Source: Arenicola marina
Lineage: Eukaryota > Annelida > Polychaeta > Arenicolidae
Direction of reading: 5' to 3'
NCBI GenBank assembly: GCA_964019135.1
Contig: OZ025250.1
Location: forward strand, 53,195,357-53,259,356
DNA length: 64,000 bases
The notes below the pieces were generated by a model. That model saw only the letters and a program-made list of their open reading frames with translations, did no database searches and was not told the origin of the DNA. Numbering within the stretch: the stretch's first letter is position 1; each line of letters opens with the position of its first letter. The translations under genes and the position numbers were made by a program. Positions 34,228 through 44,901 of this stretch are shown here, piece after piece.

Positions 34228-35295
34228 GTGAAGCCACGCCACGCCGTCTGCACCAGCCTGGTGGCGACCTCTTACGTCCGACTGAGGAGGCTCCGGCGAC
34301 GCCTTACTGGGTGGTGTCGGGATGATGCTGTGTCCGGATCAGACGGCGCCTGGCGTAATCAGGTAGGGCGTCAGCGGGACGCCGCGGAGCTGATGCGATC
34401 CATCCGGATCTGCCTGGTGCGTGTGTCCACGAAGGCCTTCGACCTCGCCATGTGCTGCATCCTGGGGATCCAGTTCCTGTTTCTACGACCGCACCCAGAG
34501 GGACAATCTCCTCGGGACTTGTTCCGGGATCTCTCCGTCGTCTGTCTGGTGATTAATGACAGCCAGATCAGCCATCTGGAGATCTACATCTGCTCGGTGG
34601 GACTGCTGGCGGCGATCCGCATCGGGATGTCCTACGAGGATGAGCTGATCGTCTGGCGGCGGCCGTGGGGCAAGGCGCCGTCGCCAGCCAATCACCAGGT
34701 GCTGTCTGTCCGCGGCCAGCTCTACATCAGTCTCGGCGTCTTCACGACTACGATGATCCTGTTTTCCTGCAAGGTCTCCACCATCGCCAGCGGAATGCAC
34801 ATCTGTCTGGACGCCCTGGATCGCCTGCCGCCCTTCCTCTCCCTATGGGGCCCCATCAGCCTCGTTTTCGTCGCCATCGGCCTCGCTCTAGTAATGAGCC
34901 TCGCTCTTATTCGCGCATGGAGCTCGGCGCAGGTTCTCACCTTCACCCTGCCGCCATTTACGCTATCGCGCGCGCACGCCTCGCGTCACGTGACCGTTGC
35001 CATGGACTCAGACGAGGACAAGGCGCCGGGACCGCCCAGCAAGGACAGTGGCGCTCCCACGTGCATGGTAACCGAATCACCCAAGGTGTCCCGTTGGCGC
35101 TCCATCGCTCTCATCTGGATGATGGTAGCCTGTATCTGGCTTCCTTGGGCCCTGAACATGGGGACAATCTCCGCCCTCTTCGAGCGTCCGGGCGTCCTGC
35201 ACTGGACCTTGGTCCTCTTACATATGGAATCCGGATGCGCCGTTTTCCTCGTCAACCTCCTTAACCTGACCATCATCAGCAGCATGCGAAAATGA
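34228..35295 (+). CDS. Putative multi-pass membrane protein, possibly GPCR-like (355 aa)
   Basis: This single long open frame has about six hydrophobic segments: about 67-87, 115-132, 164-190, 203-229, 292-312 and 325-352. A hydrophilic acidic/proline loop (about 259-285) precedes a helix with CIWLP (302-306), which recalls the CWxP motif of class A GPCR helix 6. A DRL triplet (198-200) recalls DRY, but NPxxY is absent and helix assignment is unclear, so I do not assign a family. Residues 1-50 are arginine-rich and lack a signal peptide; homology to the inverted pseudogene starts only near residue 53 (AELMRSIRI), so the true start or an upstream exon may differ. Codon use is GC-rich and coding-like, unlike the AT-rich flanks. 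A simple-repeat element lies directly upstream. Confidence 0.6.
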   Translation: MKPRHAVCTSLVATSYVRLRRLRRRLTGWCRDDAVSGSDGAWRNQVGRQRDAAELMRSIRICLVRVSTKAFDLAMCCILGIQFLFLRPHPEGQSPRDLFRDLSVVCLVINDSQISHLEIYICSVGLLAAIRIGMSYEDELIVWRRPWGKAPSPANHQVLSVRGQLYISLGVFTTTMILFSCKVSTIASGMHICLDALDRLPPFLSLWGPISLVFVAIGLALVMSLALIRAWSSAQVLTFTLPPFTLSRAHASRHVTVAMDSDEDKAPGPPSKDSGAPTCMVTESPKVSRWRSIALIWMMVACIWLPWALNMGTISALFERPGVLHWTLVLLHMESGCAVFLVNLLNLTIISSMRK

Positions 35296-35299
35296 CACT

Positions 35300-35995
35300 G
35301 ATTAAAACACCTTCTCGCACTCACTTGGCTTTGGACCGCTATGTTACCAGTTTCTGTAAGTTCCAAGAGACTATTGCTTGATATATAGGCATCGAATGGC
35401 ATATTATCACGAATAGGATATTAAGGCAGGGCGAACTGTTCCGCCCCAGGCCTGCCTTTGGCACTTACGTTCTCTAAATTCACCCCGCAATATGCGACTA
35501 GGTATTTGCGAGAAAATACGTTGCATTGTCAAACTAGGCTTCTCGAATTACGATATTAAGGGTTGCCATATATGGCGGCATCCCACCACTGTAATAGTGT
35601 ATAGTGCCCCCATCCAAAGTGAGAATTTGGGCAGGCGATTTGGGATTGCCTCCTGCGTTTTAATTGTAAATCCTGAATTATTTTGTATATCAACTGATTT
35701 TTACTGTGTATCGTTTTCTTTAATGATCGATACGAATAACGATAATAATAATAGCAATGTAGAATAACCGCAGCATTTTGTGTTTTACCTGCCTTGCAAT
35801 GTACTGTAATGTCATGCTTTCATTGGGGACCTGAAATTTTGTCTCTTGATGGAAAAAAAAAAAAAAATTAAAACAATACCGCAGCAGTGACATGACAATT
35901 TTCCTCTAGATATGTTACCTCCAGCTGCCATCCTATTCCAGTAATGACCAATGGCCAGGATGAAAAGGTCATTTCGCCGCATTTCTCCAGAAAAT
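35300..35995. other. No gene seen downstream of the membrane-protein gene
   Basis: AT-rich DNA with a 14-base A-run near 35853. It may include the 3' UTR of the preceding gene, but no canonical AATAAA is convincing close to its stop. Confidence 0.35.
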
Positions 35996-36425
35996 CAAGA
36001 AAAATTTACAGAATCGTTCCACCATCAAAAGATCAATCTACACGGTAGGTCGACCACTGGATCGGCAATATTTACCCATCATTCAAATTCTTATTTCCGG
36101 GCGACATTTTGATACGACGCTCATATTTGCAATCTAAAGGACAAGCCAGGGGACTCATCCGAAACCGAAACCGTGAATGAAGAGAGAATTCTGAACGAAA
36201 GTATGACACTACTTAAACATTTACATAATCTTTCCATCATCAAAAGATCCATCTACACGGTAGGTCGACCACTGAATCGGCAATATTTACCCATCATTCA
36301 AATTCTAATTTCGGGGCAACATCTTCATACGGAGATCATATTTTCAATCTAAAGGACAAGCCAGGGGACTCATCCGAAACCGAAACCGTGAATGAAGGGA
36401 GAATTCTAAACAAAAGTATGACACT
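35996..36425 (+). repeat. Two-copy tandem duplication, 215-bp unit
   Basis: ccaccatcaaaagatcaatc...gtatgacact (to 36210) is followed at once by a diverged second copy ending at 36425. Both contain ggtaggtcgaccactg and gactcatccgaaaccgaaac. A long T-run (36560-36583) follows. No coding frame. Confidence 0.85.
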
Positions 36426-36589
36426 GATTTATTCACGGACAGTCAAATCAGGGTACAAAATGAAACAGACGGCACATTTATACTGGCACAACTTCATAAG
36501 CACATGGCCGTTGCCAAAATATACGCTGAAACTGTAAACGAATGAAACGGTGCGCTGGCTTTTTTTTTTTTTTTTTTTTTTTTTAGGTG

Positions 36590-37350
36590 GGCAAACCGTT
36601 GAAACCGGTTTCAAAAACGGTGTCGGTTTCCCGTCGGTTTGATGTAAATCGAACACGCCCTGAGGGTTCCGCGGCCTCAGAAACAGTCAAACCAGCTCTC
36701 TAGATAGTTGCACGGTTTCGAGCAAACCGGTTTGACGTGAATGTGTCATTTTCAGCCATTTCGCTATCACCACAACATACGTTGCAGCATCACAGTGTTG
36801 GCAAATGAAACTGAAATCACTCGAGCAGATATGAAAGCTAAACAACTGTAACATTGCGCTAACGGGGTGAGAGAGACACATACACACTGATAGCTGGGGA
36901 AGTCGTTATTAATTGTATCTGTAATTATGAAGCGAGATGTGAGTGACGGCGTGCTGCCGGCGCAATCCAATAAGTAGAGAATAATAACGCAATAATTCTA
37001 TATACCATATATATACATATATATATATGCATGAAATAAGTACCATAGATACACTACTAGCAAGAATAACAGATACAGGGCTATATACAAGTTACCTGTA
37101 ATATGAAGTGAGATGTTAGCGCCGGCGTGTTACCTGCGCAATCCTCACACATAATCTGCGGGGGGTTGCTAGTCTCGCAAACATAATACGGGAAATTAAA
37201 AAAAGGAAAAGGGAGATGAGAACAATGGCCAATGAGTGGAAAGGTATGATAAACAATATTGAGTGCCCCCTAGCGAATGTAGGGGTAGTAGCTATGGACA
37301 TAAGGAATGTCTTTTGGGCTTTTTTCTTGTTTGTTTTAACGTTCAAAGAA
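36590..37350. other. No gene seen
   Basis: Repeated aaccggttt-type motifs occur at 36597-36740 and an AT microsatellite at about 37000-37030. Two similar aagcgagatgtgag/aagtgagatgttag segments (36930, 37107) suggest an old short duplication. Confidence 0.4.
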
Positions 37351-37535
37351 AAGTAAATAAAGTAAATAAAGTAAACCGTATATCCCGGGATTGCTATCAT
37401 AGTACCATTTTCTCCAAATCGAGGGATAAACATGGAAATAAAAATAAAATAAATAAAGTAAATAAAGTAAACCGTATATCCCGGGATTGCTATCATAGTA
37501 CCATTTTCTCCAAATCGAGGGATGAACATGGAATG
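37351..37535 (+). repeat. Two-copy tandem duplication, 96-bp period
   Basis: gtaaataaagtaaaccgtat...ccaaatcgagggat is present twice (gtaaaccgta at 37371 and 37467), almost without change. The open frame running through it on the minus strand is a shadow. Confidence 0.85.
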
Positions 37536-37691
37536 CGCATGCCTCCCGCTCCATGAACTATATCTATACTCAAATTCATTAATGCCGTTCACACTCCTTT
37601 TGGCCGATATCTTCGTGAATATTGGAGTAATCACCGAGATATTTTCTGACTGGTAGCACTGAACTAAGACCCAACAGATTTACACTTACTT

Positions 37692-37974
37692 TCCTCTCTT
37701 TGCGAATTATTTCTTTCTGTGTTATCCAAAGAAATATTCCATATGATGAAGCTCCATTGACCACAAACGTCAGCCATTTAACAAACTAAAACAAGGAGCG
37801 TGCGCGAATGGTTGCCATTGGATGCAATTGAGACAATGAATACAGTACACGTCATAACAAGCACGTGCTCCTCCTTTTAGCTTATTAAGAGGCAGACGTT
37901 TGTGGTCAATGGAGCTTCATCATATGGAATATTTCTTTGGATAACACAGAAAGAAATAATTCGCAAAGAGAGGA
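37692..37974. repeat. Perfect 79-bp inverted repeat with 125-bp spacer
   Basis: The left arm 37692-37770 (tcctctctttgcgaattatt...) and right arm 37896-37974 are exact complements. The outer edge of the right arm is the exact point where exon 4 of pseudogene C stops. It is a breakpoint signature or a foldback element. The spacer has no coding content. Confidence 0.9.
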
Positions 37975-40875
37975 TACAGTGATACAGGCTCAGCGGCAGA
38001 ATCATCCTCCCTAATTGCCGCTCAGCTGGGATCTGCAGCGATTCGTATTTATTAGTGTTTATATCGTATTCGGCCGCAGCCCAACGCCCTCCCGGCTTCA
38101 AACAGCGGAGAGCTTCTGTCAAGGCTCGCGACGCCAAGGGGATGTCGTGTAAAGTGTGCCGCATGTAGATGAAATCAAACTTCTCGCTCCAGTCCGGAGG
38201 CAGAGCGCAGGCGTCTCCCTGGACGAACTTGATGTCTGCCAGGTTTGATTTCTCAGCCCGCTTGGTTGCTTTGAAAACGGACGGCTCGACGATATCGATG
38301 CCAGTCACGTCACCTTTCGAATAGCGTCGAGCGAACTCCAGAGCGACTTCACCCAAATCGCAGCCTATGTCGTAAACAGAGATGCCCCCTTCTGGAAAAT
38401 AAAATGTACCGAAATCTCGATGTCAATTCCACATAAAAATGTCATTATAACAAATGCAAACACGCGAACCGACAGCGTAGCATCTTCCGACTAGAGGTTG
38501 CATCTCATATGACAATCGAAAGATATTCACCAAAGAGCTGACGACGGAGGGGAACGCCACATTTCAGAAATGGCTGTATAGCTGTGTTCATCCGTAAACC
38601 GGTAACAAAAATACGTAAGCGCCGGTAGCACGACCCTACGAACAAGGGTTTCTCGATCTTTGAGGCCCTTGCTTCATCCACCGCTATCACAGCCCACGAA
38701 GAGTGAACCAAATAGTGTATTTCATTTCAACGATTGTTGGCCAAAACGGCTTTAGCTAACATTATGCTCATGTGTGTATCCGGCTACAGGCAGAGTATTT
38801 GAAGCTCGCCAGCAACCAGGTAGGTCGTTGACACACATCATTATTAATGTAAATTATAATTGTATATATGGAGCCGTGGAAAGGAAACCAGAAAGTAGCT
38901 TACAGATCAAACAGTTGTATAATGGGTGAAGTAGTGGGTAATACGTTGAATGGACTAACGAATCCCCCCTGCTGCGGGAATGATCATAGAACGATTTGAT
39001 CTTCAGGCAGAAACAAATATCTATAGAAGCACAGATAATGTTAATAATTTTCTGTTCAGAATGCAAATACTATTGCTCGAATTAAGCCATTTAACGTGAA
39101 TGTCGCTGTCATACCAAGGTGCGCCTCAATTTCGGGGATGTTCTGGACAAATCCGTCTAGTAATTGATGTGCTGGTTGGTCTCCCATATCGGCTTTTATC
39201 TCCCGAAACGACCTCTCAACAGCACTGAACGGAAGGCCTGGAATACAATGCATGCATACAAAGCCATTGTCATCGTGCACGGTGATTTTAACGCAGGTTT
39301 TAGCGACTAGTTCAACACATTCACTCGGGGCCGACCCGGTAGCTCAGTGGGCTAGAGCGCTCGCATTGAGTGCTCTGGTCACCTGAGACCGCACTCGGCT
39401 TTGCGGCAGCGTGCGGATAATGAAAATGAAGGGCTGCTACAGATTGATGAAGGGCCGATAAAATGCCTAACGTAATGCAAATCTCGCGCTATTGCTATTA
39501 GATATATTATGTTAAATATAAATTCTAGTTTACCTCACGTATGTGCTGGATCTCCTTGCTTCTTTGGTATAACTCTCGCATACCACATTCGAAGTAAAAA
39601 ACCACAATCACCACAATTATTTTGTGCGTGACGTCATGCTTCATTGTTCTACGCCATATAACTATGGCAACGATTGATTATTGAAGCTGTCACATGGCGA
39701 TTCGGGTCAGATTGTAGGCTTTCAACTGCCTTCTGATTTTATGACATTGTACTAGTTAACACGACCATCAACTCGTAATAATAAGTAAATAATGTTAAAA
39801 AAAATTATGCATGGGTGTTGATAGCATGAACGAGATGCAAATGCAAATATCAAAACTTATACAAAAGAAAATCAATTAAACAGAATTAAACATTACAACT
39901 AATCGACTTCCATCTTGGCATAACGATGCGAATACTCACCAGGTGGCCCTTCCTTTCTCGCGCACTGCAGGAGATCCTCGTGCGGCATGGTAACGTAGGG
40001 CAGAGTTCGAGCCAGGATGCGGATAAAACTACTTCGTGACGTCACAGCCTCTCTGTGGGATACCAGAAGGCGATATTTCGTTCCGGTCTCGTCAATTTTC
40101 ACGATGTCGGACAGAGCCAGGTGATCTAGCCATTCCTTGACATATCTGGATCAATAGAACTGGCATTGAGGCGAGACAAACCCTCGTCATAAGTATATAT
40201 GTGACATTGCGGGAAAACATCGTCTTGTCCGCCTTGAATATAATATATAATATATATTAAAATGATCACTCACAAAGAAAATGTAGATACATTTATTAGG
40301 ATAATTTCCAAGTTTTCTGGCCGGAGCGTTCCTAACTTCAATCATTTAAGGGCATATAGCGGTGTCAAAATGAATTAAAACGAGATTGGTATGGTCGGTC
40401 CATGGGCGTTGAGTTGCACACTTTGAACTATAAATGCCTTCGTCGGCCAGAGCGGAGCCATGTTCTGGGGGTAACCCCCTACTCTTCAGTTCTTTATCCT
40501 GCACGAGCATAGACATTAACACAATGAGGCGCAAACCGCCAATTTCGGGCACAGCAGCTTTAGGGCCTCGCGGAGTCCACTCGACAAATAAGTCGTGTGC
40601 GCTAATATAAATAGACCATTCTGGTGGCCTCGAATCTGGGATGAAAGAAAAACTATTTTAAAAACAAAGCTTAAATTGGTTCTCACCTCTCCTTGCAGGA
40701 GGGGCGTTCAGCAATCTCCGCTGCAGTTAACATGGTGTCCACCTGGGTGATGACGTTAAAGAGGCCAAGGTCAAGGCCAAATGATAAGTTCAGCGTAGGC
40801 GGACAAGACCATATACTTGATCCTGTCACTGAACGCCTTGCTTGCTGCGTCTATTGTCTGACCTCCCTCTGCCAT
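37975..40875 (-). pseudogene. Rv2258c-like methyltransferase C, broken copy
   Basis: Four exon homologues keep the array's splice sites: complement(40687..40875), (39940..40145), (39115..39237), (37975..38391). Exon 1 has a 5-nt deletion relative to gene A (after LSAY), which shifts the frame. The SAM motif I reads YDIGCDLG where B and D have CDMGCGFG, losing a glycine of the loop. Exon 4 is cut off after LPLSLYHC at the edge of a perfect inverted repeat; the last 52 residues are missing and the frame runs on into unrelated sequence to 37877. The remaining exons are open (for example MGDQPAHQLLDGFVQNIPEI in exon 3). It is closest to gene A in exons 1-2 and upstream DNA, as expected for the duplicate of A. 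Confidence 0.85.
39326..39510 (+). mobile_element. tRNA-like head plus MITE arm in intron 2 of C
   Basis: This is the best-preserved version of the element at 8808-8970: ggtagctcagtgggctagagc, then gcggataatgaaaatgaagg and gctgctacagattgatgaag into the MITE right arm. Confidence 0.55.
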
Positions 40876-40949
40876 GGTCGACTCAACAGGGTCTGTTCTG
40901 CCATAAAAGAAGACAAGCGTGAAAAAGCACAGTCTCCTTTTGTGCGCCG

Positions 40950-41020
40950 TACCAATAGACCGATCCAGACTGTCAATCATTCACTGACGTCACTGCTGCT
41001 TTTATCCAATCATGTGGTGA
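40950..41020 (-). promoter_or_regulatory. Candidate promoter of C, same layout as A
   Basis: CRE TGACGTCA at 40985-40992, TATA-like GGATAAAAG complement at 40999-41007 and an inverted CCAAT at about 41006-41010. Conservation with gene A is the only support for function; the gene behind it is broken. Confidence 0.35.
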
Positions 41021-42819
41021 AAACAGGTCTTCCACGTGGCTTAGATCGGACAAACAAGTCCGACGAACAAAGCAGCATGTCACTTTGTCAGTTTCAGAGA
41101 TGAGTTTTCTCACTTGTACCTACCATCAGCTATGATTGTCAATTTCATACTCACGACTAAAGAAAAATGGACTCGTGGATGTGGGCGGTGCTTAGTGTCG
41201 GAGTGTGGATTGGTCTTTTGCGCAGATCAAAAGTGGGCAACGAAGATTACATGTGGTTACTCGGGGTTATCTCGAGTCATACCACGGCTCATAACTTACA
41301 TTAGACGAGTACACATAGGGATTAGACCGTTCCAGATACCCCAGGCAACATCTATCGTAGAAATAGACACTGCGTGTTTCGGGATAGAAATCCGATTCTG
41401 GCATTCGTTTACCATGCATGCTTATATGGTTTGTTCAAGTGCCTGGTTTCAACGTTTCTTATGTCAGGGGTAGGCTGGTTCTATGGCATTGTTATTCCAA
41501 GAACAAACACACAAGATGTCTCTATCAACTTTCCTGTAAGTATTATAATGTATAGTGGTATCAGTTTTGCGGTCCTATCTGTTAGACTCCCCGTTCAACA
41601 ATGCCTGGATCCTACGCAACAAGGCTTGTCCCACAGGAGTAACTTCAAATTCGCATTGAAAGGACAGTGTATGACGGTCCATATCCGCACTTTATAACAA
41701 CTTATAATCGATACACATCGAGTACCAAGTTATGTATTATGTACAATATATATTCCTGAATTAGATTTTTAATATATCGAGACAAAATATACGCCAGAAC
41801 GAACATTATTTCCGCACTGAATAACGTCAGAACCGGGAATATGACCAGTTTTATGCTACGCACATCGCGGTAAAAGTAATTACATTCGCTGGTTGGCATT
41901 TATATACAGCAATTTTCGCGGCTTATATGCCCCCATCTCGTTCTTATACTGGTGTCCTTTGATAGCCAAGATAGTCATCTGTGCAAAGCGTTTTTTTTAC
42001 GAAAACACCCTGTTAACCAAAGACTAACTGTTGGAGATGATGCAGCTATAAATCAGTATCCGCCTTCTGCGTACTATGCAGCGCACCCGAAACACGCGCC
42101 TGCCAGAATTCTCCCTGGAACTGTCTATCATATGCCATAATTCCGTTTGTTGAGAGGCTTCAGCACTGGTCCAAAGGTGAACCCTTCACGTTGGCGCCAT
42201 GACAAGTGCGCCTTCCGAGAGCATGTGCACCGAAGTAAAGTGACCCACTCGCGCGTCCTTTCAGCGATGCAATTTGTTCACCGCACACTGTTTGACGGCG
42301 GTACCAAAACTATTACCGCCTGCCCGCCTCCACCTTTTGCGTGACACCCAAAATGGCCCCCATCACCACTGTACCGAGCATGGAAAGCGTCACAGTTGGT
42401 AACCTCATCAAAATACAGTGTTCAGAACACGTTCGGTGACACCGCGAGCGGACCGGGACGTATTGCCAAGCAGCGCTACAACGTTGCAAACTGTATATAG
42501 TCGCATGAAATGTAGATTGTAGAGACGTTCAGAGTAAGGTACTCCAGATTGTTGACCAGCTGCTGTGGGTTGATCATGGTAGTTTTAGTCAGTCAACTTC
42601 TAAGCAAATGGTGTCCAATCAACCGGTTTATGTACAAGGCTTATAAGAGGTTATGCTTGCAAATACAGTGAACACGTTTGGCAGTGATGTAATGTACGCT
42701 GGCGTGCATCTAGCAGCAACACTACGTTAACCAACAACGCTTACAACGCAACGCGAAACTGGCTGAAGAGTAAAACACAGGAACAGAGAAGATGTTAACA
42801 TGAGGGAATGCCTACTCAC

Positions 42820-42850
42820 CAGCCTCTCCCGAACAGCCTTATGCACCCTC
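42820..42850 (-). other. Exon-like block upstream of C
   Basis: 31 nt with acceptor-like gacag and donor GTGAGTAG, matching 3494-3524. Confidence 0.35.
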
Positions 42851-44701
42851 CTGTCAAAAGAGCAAAACACAGCACTGAGGGGGACGTGTAACGGAACGTT
42901 GTCCTATGGTACGCGGAAGCTGCATAAACCCCACCATTAGTTGACACAAATCATTTACGTATATATGCAAATCGTTCATAAATGTCGAAGTGTGTGCCAA
43001 AAAAATATCGCACACATGCGAGTCACGAATGTCACAAATTGCAATGCAACACTAAATAGTGAATACAACAGAACACTGAATATTGCAGGCAGGTTATTCT
43101 TTGGAACTTCAGCCGTCATTTGAGGAAATATAAGGTGTTGAAGCAGATGTGCTCGCTCGGTGGCAGCCATTGTGCGCGCGGCGTACCTCATACTCCTGGC
43201 CTTCAGCAGAGCTTTCTGCTATTGGCCAGATTATTTTTCTGTGTTACAATATCGTATTTTCATTATCAAGTACAAGCTTATAGGCTTATGCTTCGGCTTC
43301 AGCTTTTATTATTTTATTATTTTATATCGTGTACTTTTACGGCTACAATGTATTATGCAATCCCTTTATGTGACAATACAGATATTATTATTATTGTGCA
43401 AATTATGGTGCAGTTTTTGACACTACCTCTTTTTATCGCCCACATATATTAGCACACATATGCGGTCGGACCCGGCATCCCAGACATCACTAACAGACCG
43501 AATAATATATGCCTTATTGTCTCTTAGAAGCAAGTAAAAAGCACGTGATGGTGTCCATAATAGTGACTGAGGGATGGATGCAAACCGCAGGGATCTGCAG
43601 TGTGTGCTGAGATTGGCTCACTGGCCAGAAAGAGAATTTAGACACAAATAACCGGCAAATTACTTTCGCCGTTTGTTGGCCAGCGATTTATTGATAAGGG
43701 TAAAAAGCTGCACGATGCACGTACACCCCCGCCTATTCCTTTCTCCGGCGTCGGGTCCCAGCGCGTATGAGCCATATATCAGGCTGGGATCAGGTAACAA
43801 AGACTTCGGGACTCCATCTTCTGGCTGTTCCTACCATCACCTTCATTGGCCAACGTGCCAAGCCGCCACACCCAATCGGTCTCATATCTAACGACTTTTC
43901 GGAACCAACAGAGGATTATTTAATAGCTGATAACAATGTAGCTGAGAGTTCATTTTTCTGTGTAAATATATGATGATTGTTGACACGTCAAAGCAACATT
44001 AGCTCACATTATGTCCTCACTTATATTACAGTTATAATGCTCAACTATGAGGGTGGAATAATATAAGATAGTGAGAGAGAGATAAAAGTTACGTCATATC
44101 AAAATACACTCCCAAGTGCGCGCGATTCCCATTTGGACATTTTATTGTCTTTAACTTCAACATTATATGTCCATGGATGTATACAGCATCAAAGCTCACA
44201 TGTCAATCTTGTCATAGAGTAAATTCCAAATAACGCTAACATGCAATGCTATCAAAACTAAACAAGCACCACTCTCCTAATTTATTCTATGCGTTTTTAA
44301 TTAATTTATATAATTATTACAAGTAGAAGGTCGTGTTAAGTAATACAATAGCATTCAATCTGAAGGCTTCTAAAATCGCATAATCTGACCCAAACCGTCC
44401 TGTAGCCCCTTCAATAGTCAATCGTTGCCATGGTGACATCACGTGGAATAATGATAGATGACGTCACACGCAAATGCATTGTGATTATATATTTAAACGG
44501 CCCGCCAAGCTGCCACGTTTCTTGGTGACGATGTACTGATATAAGTACTGGTATTGTCCAGAAAAGGCGACCGGCTGACAAGATATGGGTACGCTTGTAA
44601 GCGCTAAACATTTTGCTTCGAACGTTGTATGCAAAAGTTAAACAAAAGACATGTTAACACCCAGGAGATATGTTAGGTAAACTGAATTTATATTCAACTT
44701 T

Positions 44702-44901
44702 AATAATACTACTAGCGCGTTTTGAATGGCGTGAGACATTTTATTGGACCTTCATCAACCAGTGGCAGCCCTTCATTTTCATTATCCGCCCTCGGCCTAG
44801 CGCGCCTCGGGGACATAATGAAAATTGGCGGGCTGCTCCAGCTTTATGTACGGCCAAGAAAATTGCCTAACGGCCCGGTAACTCGCCCTATTGTTATATT
44901 G
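44702..44901. mobile_element. Long-TIR MITE abutting the stop codon of gene D
   Basis: Duplicate of 7621-7820. It supplies AATAAA (minus strand, 44745-44740) about 157 nt after the D stop codon. Confidence 0.75.

Noticed and set aside
34665-35264. 199-codon frame overlapping the membrane-protein gene
   Set aside because: Alternative frame of the GC-rich coding exon, without hydrophobic pattern or conservation in the pseudogene.
37116-37634. 172-codon minus-strand frame with repeated PRFGENGTMIAIPGYTVYF
   Set aside because: Product of the 96-bp tandem duplication and AT-rich linkers; no gene context.
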